Source of the DNA: Caulobacter sp. SL161
GTDB lineage: Bacteria; Pseudomonadota; Alphaproteobacteria; Caulobacterales; Caulobacteraceae
Reading direction: 5' to 3'
DNA: 64,000 nt
NCBI RefSeq assembly: GCF_026672375.1
Contig: NZ_JAPPRA010000001.1
Location: 2,046,001-2,110,000 of the forward strand
Shown here: positions 51,518 to 60,302 of the stretch, piece after piece
Numbering within the stretch: position 1 is the stretch's first letter
Layout: each line of letters starts with the position of its first letter
Made by a program: the position numbers and the translations under genes
The notes under the pieces: generated by a model
Database searches by the model: none
Told to the model about the DNA's origin: nothing
Seen by the model: the letters and a program-made list of their open reading frames with translations, nothing else

Positions 51518-52969
51518 CTAGAGGCCATGATAGGCCTCCAGCGCCCGCGCCCGCGCCATGGCGTGGTCGACGATCGGTCGGCTATAGAGACGTTTGGCGC
51601 CTGCCGGCAGATGCAGGGGTTTGGTCCACGGCTTGTGGATAACATCGTCCGAGACGTTGCGAAGTTCCGGAACCCAGCGCCGGACATAGTCGCCCTTGGG
51701 GTCGAACTTCTCGCCCTGGGCGATCGGATTGAAGATCCGGAAGTAGGGCGCGGCGTCCGCGCCGCTGCCGGCGGTCCACTGCCAATTGGCGACGTTGTTG
51801 GCCAGATCGGCGTCCACAAGCGTATCCCAGAACCAGGCCTCGCCCTCGCGCCAGTCGATCAGCAGGTGCTTGATCAGGAACGAGGCGACGATCATGCGCA
51901 CGCGGTTGTGCATGAAGCCTGTGGTCCACAGCTCGCGCATGCCGGCGTCGACGATCGGATAGCCTGTCTGGCCCTTCTTCCAGGCCTGCAGTGCGCCCTC
52001 ATCCTTCGCCCAGGGAAAGGCGTCGAACTCCGTCTTGAAGTTGCCGGTTGGCATGTGGGGCCAATGGAACAGAATCGAGTGGTTGAACTCCCGCCAGCCG
52101 ATCTCCGACAGGAACTTGTCGGCCTCGGCGACCGGAATGTCGCCTTGGTCCGCGGCGCTGCGCGTCGCCCGCCAGACCTGGCGCGGGCCAATCTCGCCGA
52201 AATGCAGATGCGGCGAAAGCTTGGAGGTCGCTTCGACGCCTGGGATGTCGCGCTTGTCGCCGTAGCCCTTGATGGGCCCCTTCAGGAAGGCATCGAGGCG
52301 GGCGTGGGCCCCGGCCTCGCCGGGCGTCCAGAGGTCGAAGCCCTTGGACCAGTCCGGCTGGGTTGGGTGCAGGGCCCAGGTCGCGAGGCCTTCGCTGGGC
52401 GGGAACTCATGCGGCGCGACAAGGCGGCCGGGCGCCGGCGCGACCGCGACTTCGGTCAGGTGCTCCCGAGCGGCGCGCCAGTAAGGGGTGAAAACCTTGT
52501 AGGGCTGGCCCGAGCCGTTCTTAACCGCCCAAGGCTCGTTCAGCAGGCCGGCGTTGAAGCTCTGGCAGTCGACGCCGCGGTCTTTCAGGGCCGCCTTGAT
52601 CGCCGCGTCGCGGTCGGTCGCCGCCTGATCGTAAAGGCGGTTCCAGACCACGCTGCGCGCACCGGACTGGGCGATGAGGTCGTCGAGAACCTCGGCGGCG
52701 ACGCCCTTGCGCAGCACGAGCCTGTTTCCGAGCGTCTCGAGGCTGGCGGCCAGGCTCTTGAGCGACTTGTCGAGCCACCAAAGCGAGGCGCCGCCCATCG
52801 GGCGCACGCCCGGTGTTTCATCAAGAATATAGAGTGGGATGACGGGGCGGCCGGTCAGCGCGGCATGGCGCAAAGCCGGATTGTCGGCTATGCGCAGGTC
52901 CTTGCGAAACCACACGATGACGGCGTCAGAGCCCGCCTTGCTGTCGCCAGAGTCGTTCCGCACTTGCAC
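51518..52969 (-). CDS. phrB: Deoxyribodipyrimidine photolyase
   Basis: Light-driven repair of cyclobutane pyrimidine dimers. 483 residues. N-terminal antenna domain (AVIVWFRKDLRIADNPALRH) and C-terminal FAD domain with TSKLSPHLHFGEIGPRQVW, FLSEIGWREFNHSILF, GYPIVDAGMRELWTTGFMHN, RVRMIVASFLIKHLLIDW, WFWDTLVDADLANNVANWQW and YFRIFNPIAQGEKFDPKGDY. Tryptophans of the electron-transfer chain (in GFMHNR and NWQW regions) appear intact. A CPD photolyase rather than a cryptochrome is the simplest reading. Confidence 0.95.
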   Translation of the reverse strand: MQVRNDSGDSKAGSDAVIVWFRKDLRIADNPALRHAALTGRPVIPLYILDETPGVRPMGGASLWWLDKSLKSLAASLETLGNRLVLRKGVAAEVLDDLIAQSGARSVVWNRLYDQAATDRDAAIKAALKDRGVDCQSFNAGLLNEPWAVKNGSGQPYKVFTPYWRAAREHLTEVAVAPAPGRLVAPHEFPPSEGLATWALHPTQPDWSKGFDLWTPGEAGAHARLDAFLKGPIKGYGDKRDIPGVEATSKLSPHLHFGEIGPRQVWRATRSAADQGDIPVAEADKFLSEIGWREFNHSILFHWPHMPTGNFKTEFDAFPWAKDEGALQAWKKGQTGYPIVDAGMRELWTTGFMHNRVRMIVASFLIKHLLIDWREGEAWFWDTLVDADLANNVANWQWTAGSGADAAPYFRIFNPIAQGEKFDPKGDYVRRWVPELRNVSDDVIHKPWTKPLHLPAGAKRLYSRPIVDHAMARARALEAYHGL

Positions 52970-53030
52970 CGTCTTGCCCCAAGGGTCACCTCTGGGGCGC
53001 CCGAAGCCCTAATACGCTGGAATAGCCGTC

Positions 53031-53894
53031 GTGGATCAGCCCAAAGCCGTCGCCCCCAACGCCGTCGTCGAGATCAAGACTCCGACCGGCGCGCCCGTTC
53101 GCATCGGCAACGGCGAGAAGCTGTCGATCATCGCCGGCCCTTGCCAGATGGAGAGCCGCCAACACGCCTTGGAAACGGCGCAGGCGCTGAAGGAAATGGC
53201 CGACCGTCTGGGCGTCGGCCTGATCTACAAGACCTCCTACGACAAGGCCAACCGCACCTCGGCTAACGCCCAGCGCGGCATCGGCCTGAAGGACAGCCTG
53301 GCGATCTTCCAGGAGATCCGCGAGGTCACCGGCCTGCCGACCCTGACCGACGTGCACGAGACCAGCCATTGTCCGATCGTGGCCGAGGCCGTTGACGTCA
53401 TCCAGATCCCGGCCTTCCTGTGCCGCCAGACCGACCTGCTGGTCGCCGCCGCGAGCACCGGCCGCGCGATCAACATCAAGAAGGGCCAGTTCCTGGCCCC
53501 TTGGGACATGAAGAACGTGATCGCCAAGGTCACGGGCGCGGGCAACCCGAACGTGATGGCCTGCGAGCGCGGCGCCTCGTTCGGCTACAACACCCTGGTC
53601 AGCGACATGCGCAGCTTGCCGATCATGAAGGAAATCGGCTGCCCCGTGGTGTTCGACGCCACCCACAGCGTGCAGCAGCCGGGCGGGCAGGGCACGTCCT
53701 CGGGCGGCCAGCGCGAGTTCGTGCCGACCCTGGCCCGCGCCGCCGTCGCCGTCGGCGTGGCCTGCGTCTTCATCGAGACCCATCCCGATCCCGACAATGC
53801 GCCGTCGGACGGTCCGAACATGGTGCCGATGAACCAGTTCGAGGCGCTGGTCGCCAACCTGCTGCGCTACGACGCCCTGACCAAGGCCGCCTGA
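53031..53894 (+). CDS. kdsA: 3-deoxy-8-phosphooctulonate (KDO-8-P) synthase
   Basis: Condenses PEP and arabinose-5-phosphate for LPS KDO. 287 residues from GTG 53031. Motifs: [94 protein letters not shown] and [20 protein letters not shown]. The C in TSHCPIV-type and metal-region pattern hints at a metal-independent or metal-type choice that I cannot settle. It directly precedes hldD, 2 bp apart; both serve the LPS inner core. Confidence 0.96.
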   Translation: MDQPKAVAPNAVVEIKTPTGAPVRIGNGEKLSIIAGPCQMESRQHALETAQALKEMADRLGVGLIYKTSYDKANRTSANAQRGIGLKDSLAIFQEIREVTGLPTLTDVHETSHCPIVAEAVDVIQIPAFLCRQTDLLVAAASTGRAINIKKGQFLAPWDMKNVIAKVTGAGNPNVMACERGASFGYNTLVSDMRSLPIMKEIGCPVVFDATHSVQQPGGQGTSSGGQREFVPTLARAAVAVGVACVFIETHPDPDNAPSDGPNMVPMNQFEALVANLLRYDALTKAA

Positions 53895-53896
53895 GC

Positions 53897-54898
53897 ATGA
53901 GCCGCCGCATCGTCCTGGTCACCGGCGGCGCCGGCTTCATCGGTTCGAACATCGTCGCGCGGCTCTGCGAGGACCCGGCGCTGGACGTCGTCGTCTGCGA
54001 CCGCCTGCGCGATGCGGCCAGCGGCAAGTGGCGCAATATCGCCAAGCATCCGATCGCCGACTTCGTCGCCCCCGAGCAGCTGTTTGACTGGCTCGCCAAG
54101 CGCGGCGCCGAGGTCGAGCTGGTCATCCACATGGGCGCGGTCTCGTCGACCACCGAGACCGACGCCGACAAGATCGTGCAGTCCAACTTCGTGCTTTCGC
54201 GCGACCTGTGGGACTGGTGCGCCCAGCAGGGCAAGCGCCTGATCTACGCCTCGTCGGCCGCCACCTATGGCGACGGGGCTCTCGGCTTTGACGGCAAGGA
54301 CGATCTGGCCTCGCTGCAGGCCCTGCGTCCGCTGAACGCCTATGGCTGGTCGAAGGCTCTGTTCGACATCTACGCCGTGCGCGAGGCCCAGCGCGGGCGT
54401 GCGCCGGCGCAGTGGGCGGGCCTGAAGTTCTTCAACGTCTATGGCCCCAACGAGGACCACAAGGGCGGCATGAAGTCGGTCGTCGCTCAGATCTGGCCGC
54501 GCATCGCGGGCGGCGAGGGCGTGAAGCTCTTCAAATCGCATCACCCGGACTACGAGGACGGCGGCCAGCTGCGCGACTTCGTCTATGTCCGCGACGTGGT
54601 CGACGTCGTCGCCTGGCTGGCCAAGAGCCCCGCCGTGAACGGTGTCTTCAACCTCGGCTCGGGTCAGGCGCGTTCGTTCCGGGATCTCGCCGTCGCCACC
54701 TTCGAGGCGGCGGGCCGCGCGCCCGACATCACCTATATCGACATGCCCGAAGTGCTGCGCGGCAAGTACCAGTACTACACCCAGGCCGATATGAGCCGCC
54801 TGCGCGCCGCCGGCTACAACGCGCCGATGACCGCGCTGGAAGACGGCGTGGCCGACTATGTGGCGGGCTACCTGAACACCGAAGATCCCTATCGCTGA
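53897..54898 (+). CDS. hldD: ADP-L-glycero-D-manno-heptose 6-epimerase
   Basis: A short-chain dehydrogenase/epimerase of LPS heptose synthesis; 333 residues. NAD(P) motif VTGGAGFIGSNIVARL, then HMGAVSSTTETDAD, YASSAATYGDG, the YxxxK-like NAYGWSKALFD, FFNVYGPNEDHKGGMKSVV, SHHPDYEDGGQLRDFVYVRD and LRGKYQYYTQADMSRLRAAG, all diagnostic of HldD. Forms a two-gene operon with kdsA, closed by the hairpin overlapping its stop codon. Confidence 0.95.
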   Translation: MSRRIVLVTGGAGFIGSNIVARLCEDPALDVVVCDRLRDAASGKWRNIAKHPIADFVAPEQLFDWLAKRGAEVELVIHMGAVSSTTETDADKIVQSNFVLSRDLWDWCAQQGKRLIYASSAATYGDGALGFDGKDDLASLQALRPLNAYGWSKALFDIYAVREAQRGRAPAQWAGLKFFNVYGPNEDHKGGMKSVVAQIWPRIAGGEGVKLFKSHHPDYEDGGQLRDFVYVRDVVDVVAWLAKSPAVNGVFNLGSGQARSFRDLAVATFEAAGRAPDITYIDMPEVLRGKYQYYTQADMSRLRAAGYNAPMTALEDGVADYVAGYLNTEDPYR

Positions 54899-54928
54899 AC
54901 CGCGCCCCGCTAACGTCGGGGCACGGTT
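54898..54928 (+). terminator. Hairpin terminator of kdsA-hldD
   Basis: AACCGCGCCCCG (54898-54909) pairs with CGGGGCACGGTT (54917-54928) with one mismatch and a 7-nt loop. It overlaps the last base of the hldD stop codon. No T-run follows, as is common at this GC content. Confidence 0.6.
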
Positions 54929-54952
54929 GCCGTCCGTTTCCGCGAGCGTAAG

Positions 54953-54989
54953 CTGACCGTCGATAAGTCGGGAAGAGCCCGACGGTCAG
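54953..54989 (+). promoter_or_regulatory. Spaced 10-bp inverted repeat before the HMG-CoA-synthase-like gene
   Basis: CTGACCGTCG (54953-54962) and CGACGGTCAG (54980-54989) are perfect complements with a 17-bp spacer, ending just before the ribosome site GGGAGCGAG of the gene at 55000. Nested within, GTCGGG/CCCGAC can form a shorter hairpin. Candidate operator or 5'-UTR hairpin. Confidence 0.5.
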
Positions 54990-54999
54990 GGAGCGAGAC

Positions 55000-56481
55000 A
55001 TGGTCGGCATCGCCGCCTGGGGCGCCTATGCGCCGCGATTGCGTTTGAGCCGCAAGGCCGTCACCGAGGCCAACGCCTGGGTTGCGCCGAACCTCAAGGC
55101 CAAGGGCAAGGGCGAGCGGTCCATGGCCAATTGGGACGAGGACGCCCTGACCATGGCGGTCGAGGCGGCGCGCGACGCGCTCGGGCCCGACGATGATCGC
55201 TCGCACATCGACAAACTCTATTTTGCCTCGACGACCGCGCCGTTCGCCGACCGCCTGAACGCGGGTATCGTGTCGGCGGCGCTGACGCTGGAAAAGTCGA
55301 TCACGGCGAGCGACGTGACGGGCTCGCAGCGGTGCGGGCTGACGGCGCTGGGGCAGGCGCTCGCCGCCGGCGGGACCGCGCTGGTCGCGGTGGGAGAGCG
55401 CCGCAAGGCCCGCGCGGTCTCGGCCCAGGAGCTGGACTTCGGCGACGGCGCGGCCGCCTTCGTGATCTCTGACGATCCCGGTGCGGCCGAGTTCCTGGGG
55501 CGTGGCAGCATCACCGACGACTTCGTCGACCACTTCCGGGGCGATGACGGTGGCTTTGACTACTACTGGGAAGAGCGGTGGATCCGGGACGAGGGCATCG
55601 TCAAGCTGGTCCCGCCGGCGATCCGCAGGGCGCTGGAGGTTTCTGGGCTAAGCGCCTCGGATGTCGATTATTTCTGCTTCCCGTCAACGTTCGCCGGCAT
55701 GGCCGCCACCGTCGCAAAGTCGGTCGGGATCAAGCCGGAGGCGGTCCGCGACAACCTCGCCGCCGTGATGGGGGAAGCGGGCTGCGCGCATGGTCCGATC
55801 ATGCTGGCCCACGCGTTGGAGCAGGCCAAGGCCGGCGAGGTCATCCTGGTCGCCCAGTTCGGCCAAGGCGCCGAGGCCCTGGTGTTCCGCGCCACGGGCC
55901 AGGGCGCGCGTCCGACCAGGGGCGTGACCGGTTCGCTCGCCGATCGAGAAGTCGAGACCAACTATCTGAAGTTCCTGACCTTCAACGGCCTGGTTGACTG
56001 GGAAAAGGGCATGCGGGCCGAGAAGGATAACAAGACCGCCCTGACCACCCTCTATCGCAACGAGGACATGATCCTGGGCCTCGTGGGCGGTCGCTGCCGC
56101 GAGACGGGCGTCATCCAGTTCCCGCGCACCCGCATCTCGGTGGCCCCGAACAATCCCGCCGTCGACACCCAGGAGCCGTACAAATTCGCCGAGCGGAGTG
56201 CGCGTATTCTCAGCTACTCGGCTGATTATCTGACGTTTTCTATGGCCCCGCCGAACCACTACGGCATGGTCGTCTTCGAGGGCGGCGGCCGGATCATGAT
56301 GGACATCACCGACGTGTCGCCGGGCGACGTCGAGACCGGCCTGCCGGTGCGGATGGTGTTCCGCATCAAGGAGGTCGACGAGAAGCGCGGCTTTGTCCGC
56401 TACTTCTGGAAGGCGACGCCCGACCGGGCCGCCATCGCCGCGCAATCTGCTCAATCCACGAACATTCAGGCCGCCGAATAG
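55000..56481 (+). CDS. HMG-CoA synthase/KAS III-like protein fused to a DUF35-like OB domain
   Basis: A 493-residue protein with two parts. Residues 1-330 have the thiolase fold of HMG-CoA synthase/KAS III-like enzymes: GIAAWGAYAPRLRLSRKAV, candidate catalytic Cys112 in VTGSQRCGLTALGQAL, and ELDFGDGAAAFVISDDP. Residues about 370-480 resemble a DUF35 OB fold: YSADYLTFSMAPPNHYGMVV, FEGGGRIMMDITDV and GLPVRMVFRIKEVDEKRGFV. The zinc-ribbon cysteines usual in DUF35 are not evident. An SCP-x-type thiolase gene follows 10 bp later, so the pair may work as a complex in acyl-CoA or steroid-type metabolism. Reaction unknown. Confidence 0.82.
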   Translation: MVGIAAWGAYAPRLRLSRKAVTEANAWVAPNLKAKGKGERSMANWDEDALTMAVEAARDALGPDDDRSHIDKLYFASTTAPFADRLNAGIVSAALTLEKSITASDVTGSQRCGLTALGQALAAGGTALVAVGERRKARAVSAQELDFGDGAAAFVISDDPGAAEFLGRGSITDDFVDHFRGDDGGFDYYWEERWIRDEGIVKLVPPAIRRALEVSGLSASDVDYFCFPSTFAGMAATVAKSVGIKPEAVRDNLAAVMGEAGCAHGPIMLAHALEQAKAGEVILVAQFGQGAEALVFRATGQGARPTRGVTGSLADREVETNYLKFLTFNGLVDWEKGMRAEKDNKTALTTLYRNEDMILGLVGGRCRETGVIQFPRTRISVAPNNPAVDTQEPYKFAERSARILSYSADYLTFSMAPPNHYGMVVFEGGGRIMMDITDVSPGDVETGLPVRMVFRIKEVDEKRGFVRYFWKATPDRAAIAAQSAQSTNIQAAE

Positions 56482-56491
56482 GGAGACCGAC

Positions 56492-57694
56492 ATGCCTCAA
56501 GGTATTCGCGACAAGGTCGCCATTCTCGGGATGGGCTGTAGCAAGTTCGGTGAGCGTTGGGACGCCGGTCCCGACGACCTGATGGTCGAGGCCTATCTGG
56601 AGGCCATGCAGGACGCCGGCATCGAGCCGACCCAGCTGGACGCCGCCTGGTTCTCCACCCACATCGACGAGATCGGCTCGGGCAAGGGCGGCACGCCGCT
56701 GTCGATCGCCCTGCGTCTGCCCAACATCGCCGTCACCCGCGTTGAGAACTTCTGCGCTTCGGGTTCCGAAGCCTTCCGGGGCGCGGTTTACGCGGTCGCG
56801 GCCGGCGCGGCCGACATCGCCCTGGCGGTCGGGGTCGAGAAGCTGAAGGACACCGGCTATGGCGGCTTACCAGTCGCCAATCCCGGCACGCTCAGCCCGC
56901 AGGTGATGCCGAACGGTTCGGCGCCCGGGAACTTCGCGCAGCTCGCCAGCGCCTACCGGGCCAAGCACGGCGTCTCGAAGGAAGACCTCAAGCGGGCCAT
57001 CGCCCACGTCTCGGTCAAGAGCCACGCCAACGGCGCCAAGAACCCCAAGGCCCACCTGCGCAAGCCGATCACCGAGGAGCAGGCGCTGAACGCGCCGCTG
57101 ATCGCCGAGCCGCTGGGTCTGTTCGACTGCTGCGGCGTCTCGGACGGCGCGGCGGCGGCCATCGTCACCACGCCGGAGATCGCCCGGGCCCTGGGCAAGC
57201 ACGACCTGGTCACGGTCAAGGCGCTGCAACTGTCGGTCTCTAACGGCTACGAGAGCCAGTACAACGGCTGGGACGGCAGCCACTTCCACACCGCCCGCAT
57301 TGCCGCCGGCAAGGCCTATCGCGAGGCCGGCATCGAGCGGCCGCGTGAGCAGATCTCGATGATGGAGGTGCACGACTGCTTCTCGGTCACCGAGCTGGTG
57401 ACGATGGAGGACCTGTTCATCTCGCCGGAGGGGCAGGGCTGGCGCGACGTGCTGGACGGCTTCTATGACGCCGACGGCGGCGTGCCGTGCCAGATCGACG
57501 GCGGCCTCAAGTGTTTCGGCCACCCGATCGGCGCGTCGGGCCTGCGGATGCTCTACGAGATGTACCTGCAGCTTCAGGGCCGCGCGGGGGAGCGACAGCT
57601 GGCCAACCCGGTTTTCGGCATGACCCACAACCTGGGTGGCGCGCCGGCCAGCAATGTCTGCTCGGTCGCCATCATCGGCCAGGAAGGGGCTTAA
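56492..57694 (+). CDS. Thiolase (SCP-x/acetyl-CoA acetyltransferase-like)
   Basis: A 400-residue thiolase-fold enzyme. Nucleophile Cys88 in RVENFCASGSEAFRGAVYAV; the second active-site region is MEVHDCFSVTELV (HDCFS in place of NEAFA, as in SCP-x thiolases) and the C-terminal GGLKCFGHPIGASGLRMLYE supplies His and Cys region residues. The start at 56492 has SD GGGAGACC. It lies 10 bp after the HMG-CoA-synthase/DUF35-like gene and is probably co-translated. Cleaves or forms 3-ketoacyl-CoA; substrate not determined. Confidence 0.88.
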   Translation: MPQGIRDKVAILGMGCSKFGERWDAGPDDLMVEAYLEAMQDAGIEPTQLDAAWFSTHIDEIGSGKGGTPLSIALRLPNIAVTRVENFCASGSEAFRGAVYAVAAGAADIALAVGVEKLKDTGYGGLPVANPGTLSPQVMPNGSAPGNFAQLASAYRAKHGVSKEDLKRAIAHVSVKSHANGAKNPKAHLRKPITEEQALNAPLIAEPLGLFDCCGVSDGAAAAIVTTPEIARALGKHDLVTVKALQLSVSNGYESQYNGWDGSHFHTARIAAGKAYREAGIERPREQISMMEVHDCFSVTELVTMEDLFISPEGQGWRDVLDGFYDADGGVPCQIDGGLKCFGHPIGASGLRMLYEMYLQLQGRAGERQLANPVFGMTHNLGGAPASNVCSVAIIGQEGA

Positions 57695-57725
57695 AGCCGC
57701 CCAAGGCTTGGTGTAACCCAGGCGC

Positions 57726-58880
57726 ATGGGCGGTTCGTTCAAAGGCTTCAAGCGCTGGATCTTCGCCGGGGCGACGCTGTTCCTGGCGCTGATCCTCGCG
57801 GCCGCCTTCATCTGGCGCTACGACATTCTCAGCAACGCGCTGGATCCCAAGGTCCCGTTCCTGACCTACAAGCCGCCGCCCGCGCCCGACTATGGCAAAC
57901 GCGAGGCCTGGGCCCTGCTACCGGCCAATGCTGAAGCGCCAAGCCCGACCGATCCGCCGGTGGACGTGTTCTTCGTGCATCCCACCACCTTCGACGGCGG
58001 ACGCGACTGGAACGGCGGCATCGACCAGCCCAAGGCCCAGCGTTTTCTGGCGCGGGTGGTGCTGCCGAACTATGCGGGGCCTTTCGAGCGGGTCGGGCGC
58101 CTGTTCGCGCCGCGCTATCGGCAGGCCAGCCTCTACACCTATCTGACCCTGCGCGATGACGCGCGTGACGCCCGTCGCTTCGCCTATGGCGACGTCCTGC
58201 AAGCCTTCCGCGCCTATGTCTCGCGCTATGGCCAGGACCGGCCGTTCGTGATTGTCGGGGTGGAGCAGGGCGGCTCGCTGGTTGCGCGCCTCCTGCGGGA
58301 GGAGATTGCCGGCAAGCCCGACCTCAAGCGTCGTCTGGTGGCGGCCTATCTGATCGAGACCGTGGTTCCGGCCGACGAGTACGGCCCGACGGCGCCCCTT
58401 CCGGCCTGTCAGAGGCGCGGGCTGAGCGGTTGCGTGGCGGCCTGGGCGTCGGCGCAGGAGGGCGACTTTCACACCGCTCAGGAGCTGACCGGGCGTTCGC
58501 TCGTCTGGGATGGCGCGGACCAGCTGGTGAACCTCGAGCATCGCCAGCCGCTGTGTTTCAACCCGCTGCTGGGCGGCGTCACGACCGAGCGTGCGCCGGC
58601 GCGCATGAACCTGGGCGCCGCCAACGCCACCGGCCTGGACTGGGGCGCACGCCCAGCTTTCCTGCAGCGCCAGGTCTCGGCGGGATGCGAGAATGGTCTG
58701 CTGCGCACCAGCCGACCGAAGTCCAACGCTCTGCGTGATACCGGCTCCTGGGCGGATCGGCGCAAGGTCGATGGGTTCAACCTGTTCTATGCGGATATCG
58801 AAGCCGATGCGATGGCGCGCGCTGAAGCCAAGATCGGCCGGCCGCTAAGCCCCGCCGCCAGCGGAGAGCAGGGCGGCTAG
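57726..58880 (+). CDS. DUF3089 family membrane-anchored alpha/beta-hydrolase-like protein, nucleophile missing
   Basis: A 384-residue DUF3089 protein. One N-terminal membrane helix (WIFAGATLFLALILAAAFIW) anchors it, followed by VDVFFVHPTTFDGGRDWNG and a hydrolase-like core with ASLYTYLTLRDDARDARRFA and AYLIETVVPADEYGP. At the nucleophile elbow, where relatives have GHSQG, this protein reads GVEQGG (178-183), with Glu180 in place of Ser and Val in place of His. So it may lack hydrolase activity. It starts 31 bp after the thiolase gene. Confidence 0.85.
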   Translation: MGGSFKGFKRWIFAGATLFLALILAAAFIWRYDILSNALDPKVPFLTYKPPPAPDYGKREAWALLPANAEAPSPTDPPVDVFFVHPTTFDGGRDWNGGIDQPKAQRFLARVVLPNYAGPFERVGRLFAPRYRQASLYTYLTLRDDARDARRFAYGDVLQAFRAYVSRYGQDRPFVIVGVEQGGSLVARLLREEIAGKPDLKRRLVAAYLIETVVPADEYGPTAPLPACQRRGLSGCVAAWASAQEGDFHTAQELTGRSLVWDGADQLVNLEHRQPLCFNPLLGGVTTERAPARMNLGAANATGLDWGARPAFLQRQVSAGCENGLLRTSRPKSNALRDTGSWADRRKVDGFNLFYADIEADAMARAEAKIGRPLSPAASGEQGG

Positions 58881-59225
58881 GCCGCCATAGGTCGGCTGGT
58901 CGATGGCGATCTGACCGATCGCCGTCGCCTTCAGATGGGCGAGGAGGCGCGCATCCAGGGGTGATATCCCACCACGCCTCAGCGCCTCGCAGAGCTGGTG
59001 GTTCAGCGCCTCGAAGTCCCCGGTCTCTCCCAGCAGATCACCAAGTCGCGCGGTCGCCTCGGCCTCCAGCGTGGCGCCCTGTTCCGCCTCGCGCGCCAGG
59101 ATCGCCCGAGCGTTGTCGGCGACTCGGGAGAGGAAGGCATTGCGCGCATCGCCGGGCGTGGCGACCTCGGCGTCAAAGGCGGCGACCGCTTGCGCCAGCT
59201 CGGCGGCGGTAGGGTGGGTGATCAC
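58845..59225 (-). CDS. DUF6285 family protein
   Basis: A 126-residue helical protein starting at GTG 59225, which overlaps the stop of the phosphotransferase gene (GTGA), so the two are translationally coupled. Motifs: AAELAQAVAAFDAEVATPGD, ARNAFLSRVADNARAILARE, FEALNHQLCEALRRGGISP and LLAHLKATAIGQIAIDQPTY. This small family is known next to acyl-CoA phosphotransferase genes; its role is unknown. The 3' end overlaps the convergent DUF3089 gene by 36 bp. Confidence 0.82.
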   Translation of the reverse strand: MITHPTAAELAQAVAAFDAEVATPGDARNAFLSRVADNARAILAREAEQGATLEAEATARLGDLLGETGDFEALNHQLCEALRRGGISPLDARLLAHLKATAIGQIAIDQPTYGGLAALLSAGGGA

Positions 59226-60190
59226 GCCGCGCCCTCCATCAAGGTCACCAGATCGATCTCGGCTTCGCTGGTCCGCCGCCCGATCATGGCGCGCTCGACC
59301 GAGCGGTCCGCGCCGGTGGCGAAGCTCTGGTACATCATCAGGCACATCACCGCCCATTTCAGCGATCCCAGCGCCTGCCAGAACCGGACGCGGTCCAGGC
59401 CGATGTCGCCGCCATGGCCAGCCAGCAGCTCAGCATAGTCGCCAAAGCCGCCCACGGGCTTGCGCCATTCGCCGAACCGCCACGAGTTGACGCAAATCCA
59501 GCCCAGATCCTCCGCAGGGTCGCCGAGATGGGCCAGCTCCCAGTCCAGGACGCCGACCAGGCCCCGGTCCGGATGGATCATCAGATTGCCGTTTCGGAAG
59601 TCCCCATGGACCAGAACGGGGCGTTCAGGCGGCGCCGGTGCGATGGCGTCCAGCCAGCGGAACGCCGCCTCGAGAATCGCGCGCCGTGCGCCGAGGTCGC
59701 GATAGACCGCTTCGTAACGCGCCAGTTCGCCGCGCGCGTCGGACGTCGTCAGCGGCGGCAGTTGATCGGTGGGCGTGGCGTGGATCTGGGCCAGGACCTC
59801 GCCGCAGCGGCGCGCCAGACCGGGTCTAACGGCGACGAAGGCCTCGTCGCGGACGATGCGACGGCCCAGGGTCTCGCCCTCGAGCCGATGCATCACATAG
59901 GCCTCGCCCAGATGGTCGTCGGGCTCGCAGACATGCGCCACCCTGGGTGTGGGCGCACCCGCCGCCGCGGCAGCCCGGATCAGGGCGGCCTCCGACGCCA
60001 GTGGAAGCGCCGTCTCGCGGGGCAGCGCGCCGTCGGGACGGCGGCGCAGGATCAAGGGCGTCCCGTCGCTCAGATCAAAGGCCCAGGTTTCGAGACTGGC
60101 GCCCCCTGAGAGACGTCGTGCGTGACGAACACCCGTCGCCGAGGGCGACAGGCGCGGGGCGAGCACTTCAAGGGCGGCGGCGACGTCCAT
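59222..60190 (-). CDS. Phosphotransferase family protein (aminoglycoside phosphotransferase fold)
   Basis: A 322-residue kinase-like protein as found in acyl-CoA metabolism (ACAD10/11 N-terminal-domain type). Motifs: RRLSGGASLETWAFDLSDGT, LILRRRPDG, EAYVMHRLEGETLGRRI, catalytic HGDFRNGNLMIHPD and DFG-equivalent VLDWELAHLGDPAEDLGW. I start at ATG 60190 because the codons between it and ATG 60223 have A/T-rich third positions unlike the gene body. Coupled to the DUF6285 gene downstream. Divergent from the DUF808 gene. Confidence 0.88.
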   Translation of the reverse strand: MDVAAALEVLAPRLSPSATGVRHARRLSGGASLETWAFDLSDGTPLILRRRPDGALPRETALPLASEAALIRAAAAAGAPTPRVAHVCEPDDHLGEAYVMHRLEGETLGRRIVRDEAFVAVRPGLARRCGEVLAQIHATPTDQLPPLTTSDARGELARYEAVYRDLGARRAILEAAFRWLDAIAPAPPERPVLVHGDFRNGNLMIHPDRGLVGVLDWELAHLGDPAEDLGWICVNSWRFGEWRKPVGGFGDYAELLAGHGGDIGLDRVRFWQALGSLKWAVMCLMMYQSFATGADRSVERAMIGRRTSEAEIDLVTLMEGAA

Positions 60191-60302
60191 GCTGGGATGG
60201 TTCCCGGCCTCACCTTGCGTCATGCAAGAGCCTGCGCACTTTACGACGTCGGCGGCGCGGCTTACGCACGAACCGCTCACGCGCTTCCAGACAGGATGTT
60301 TC

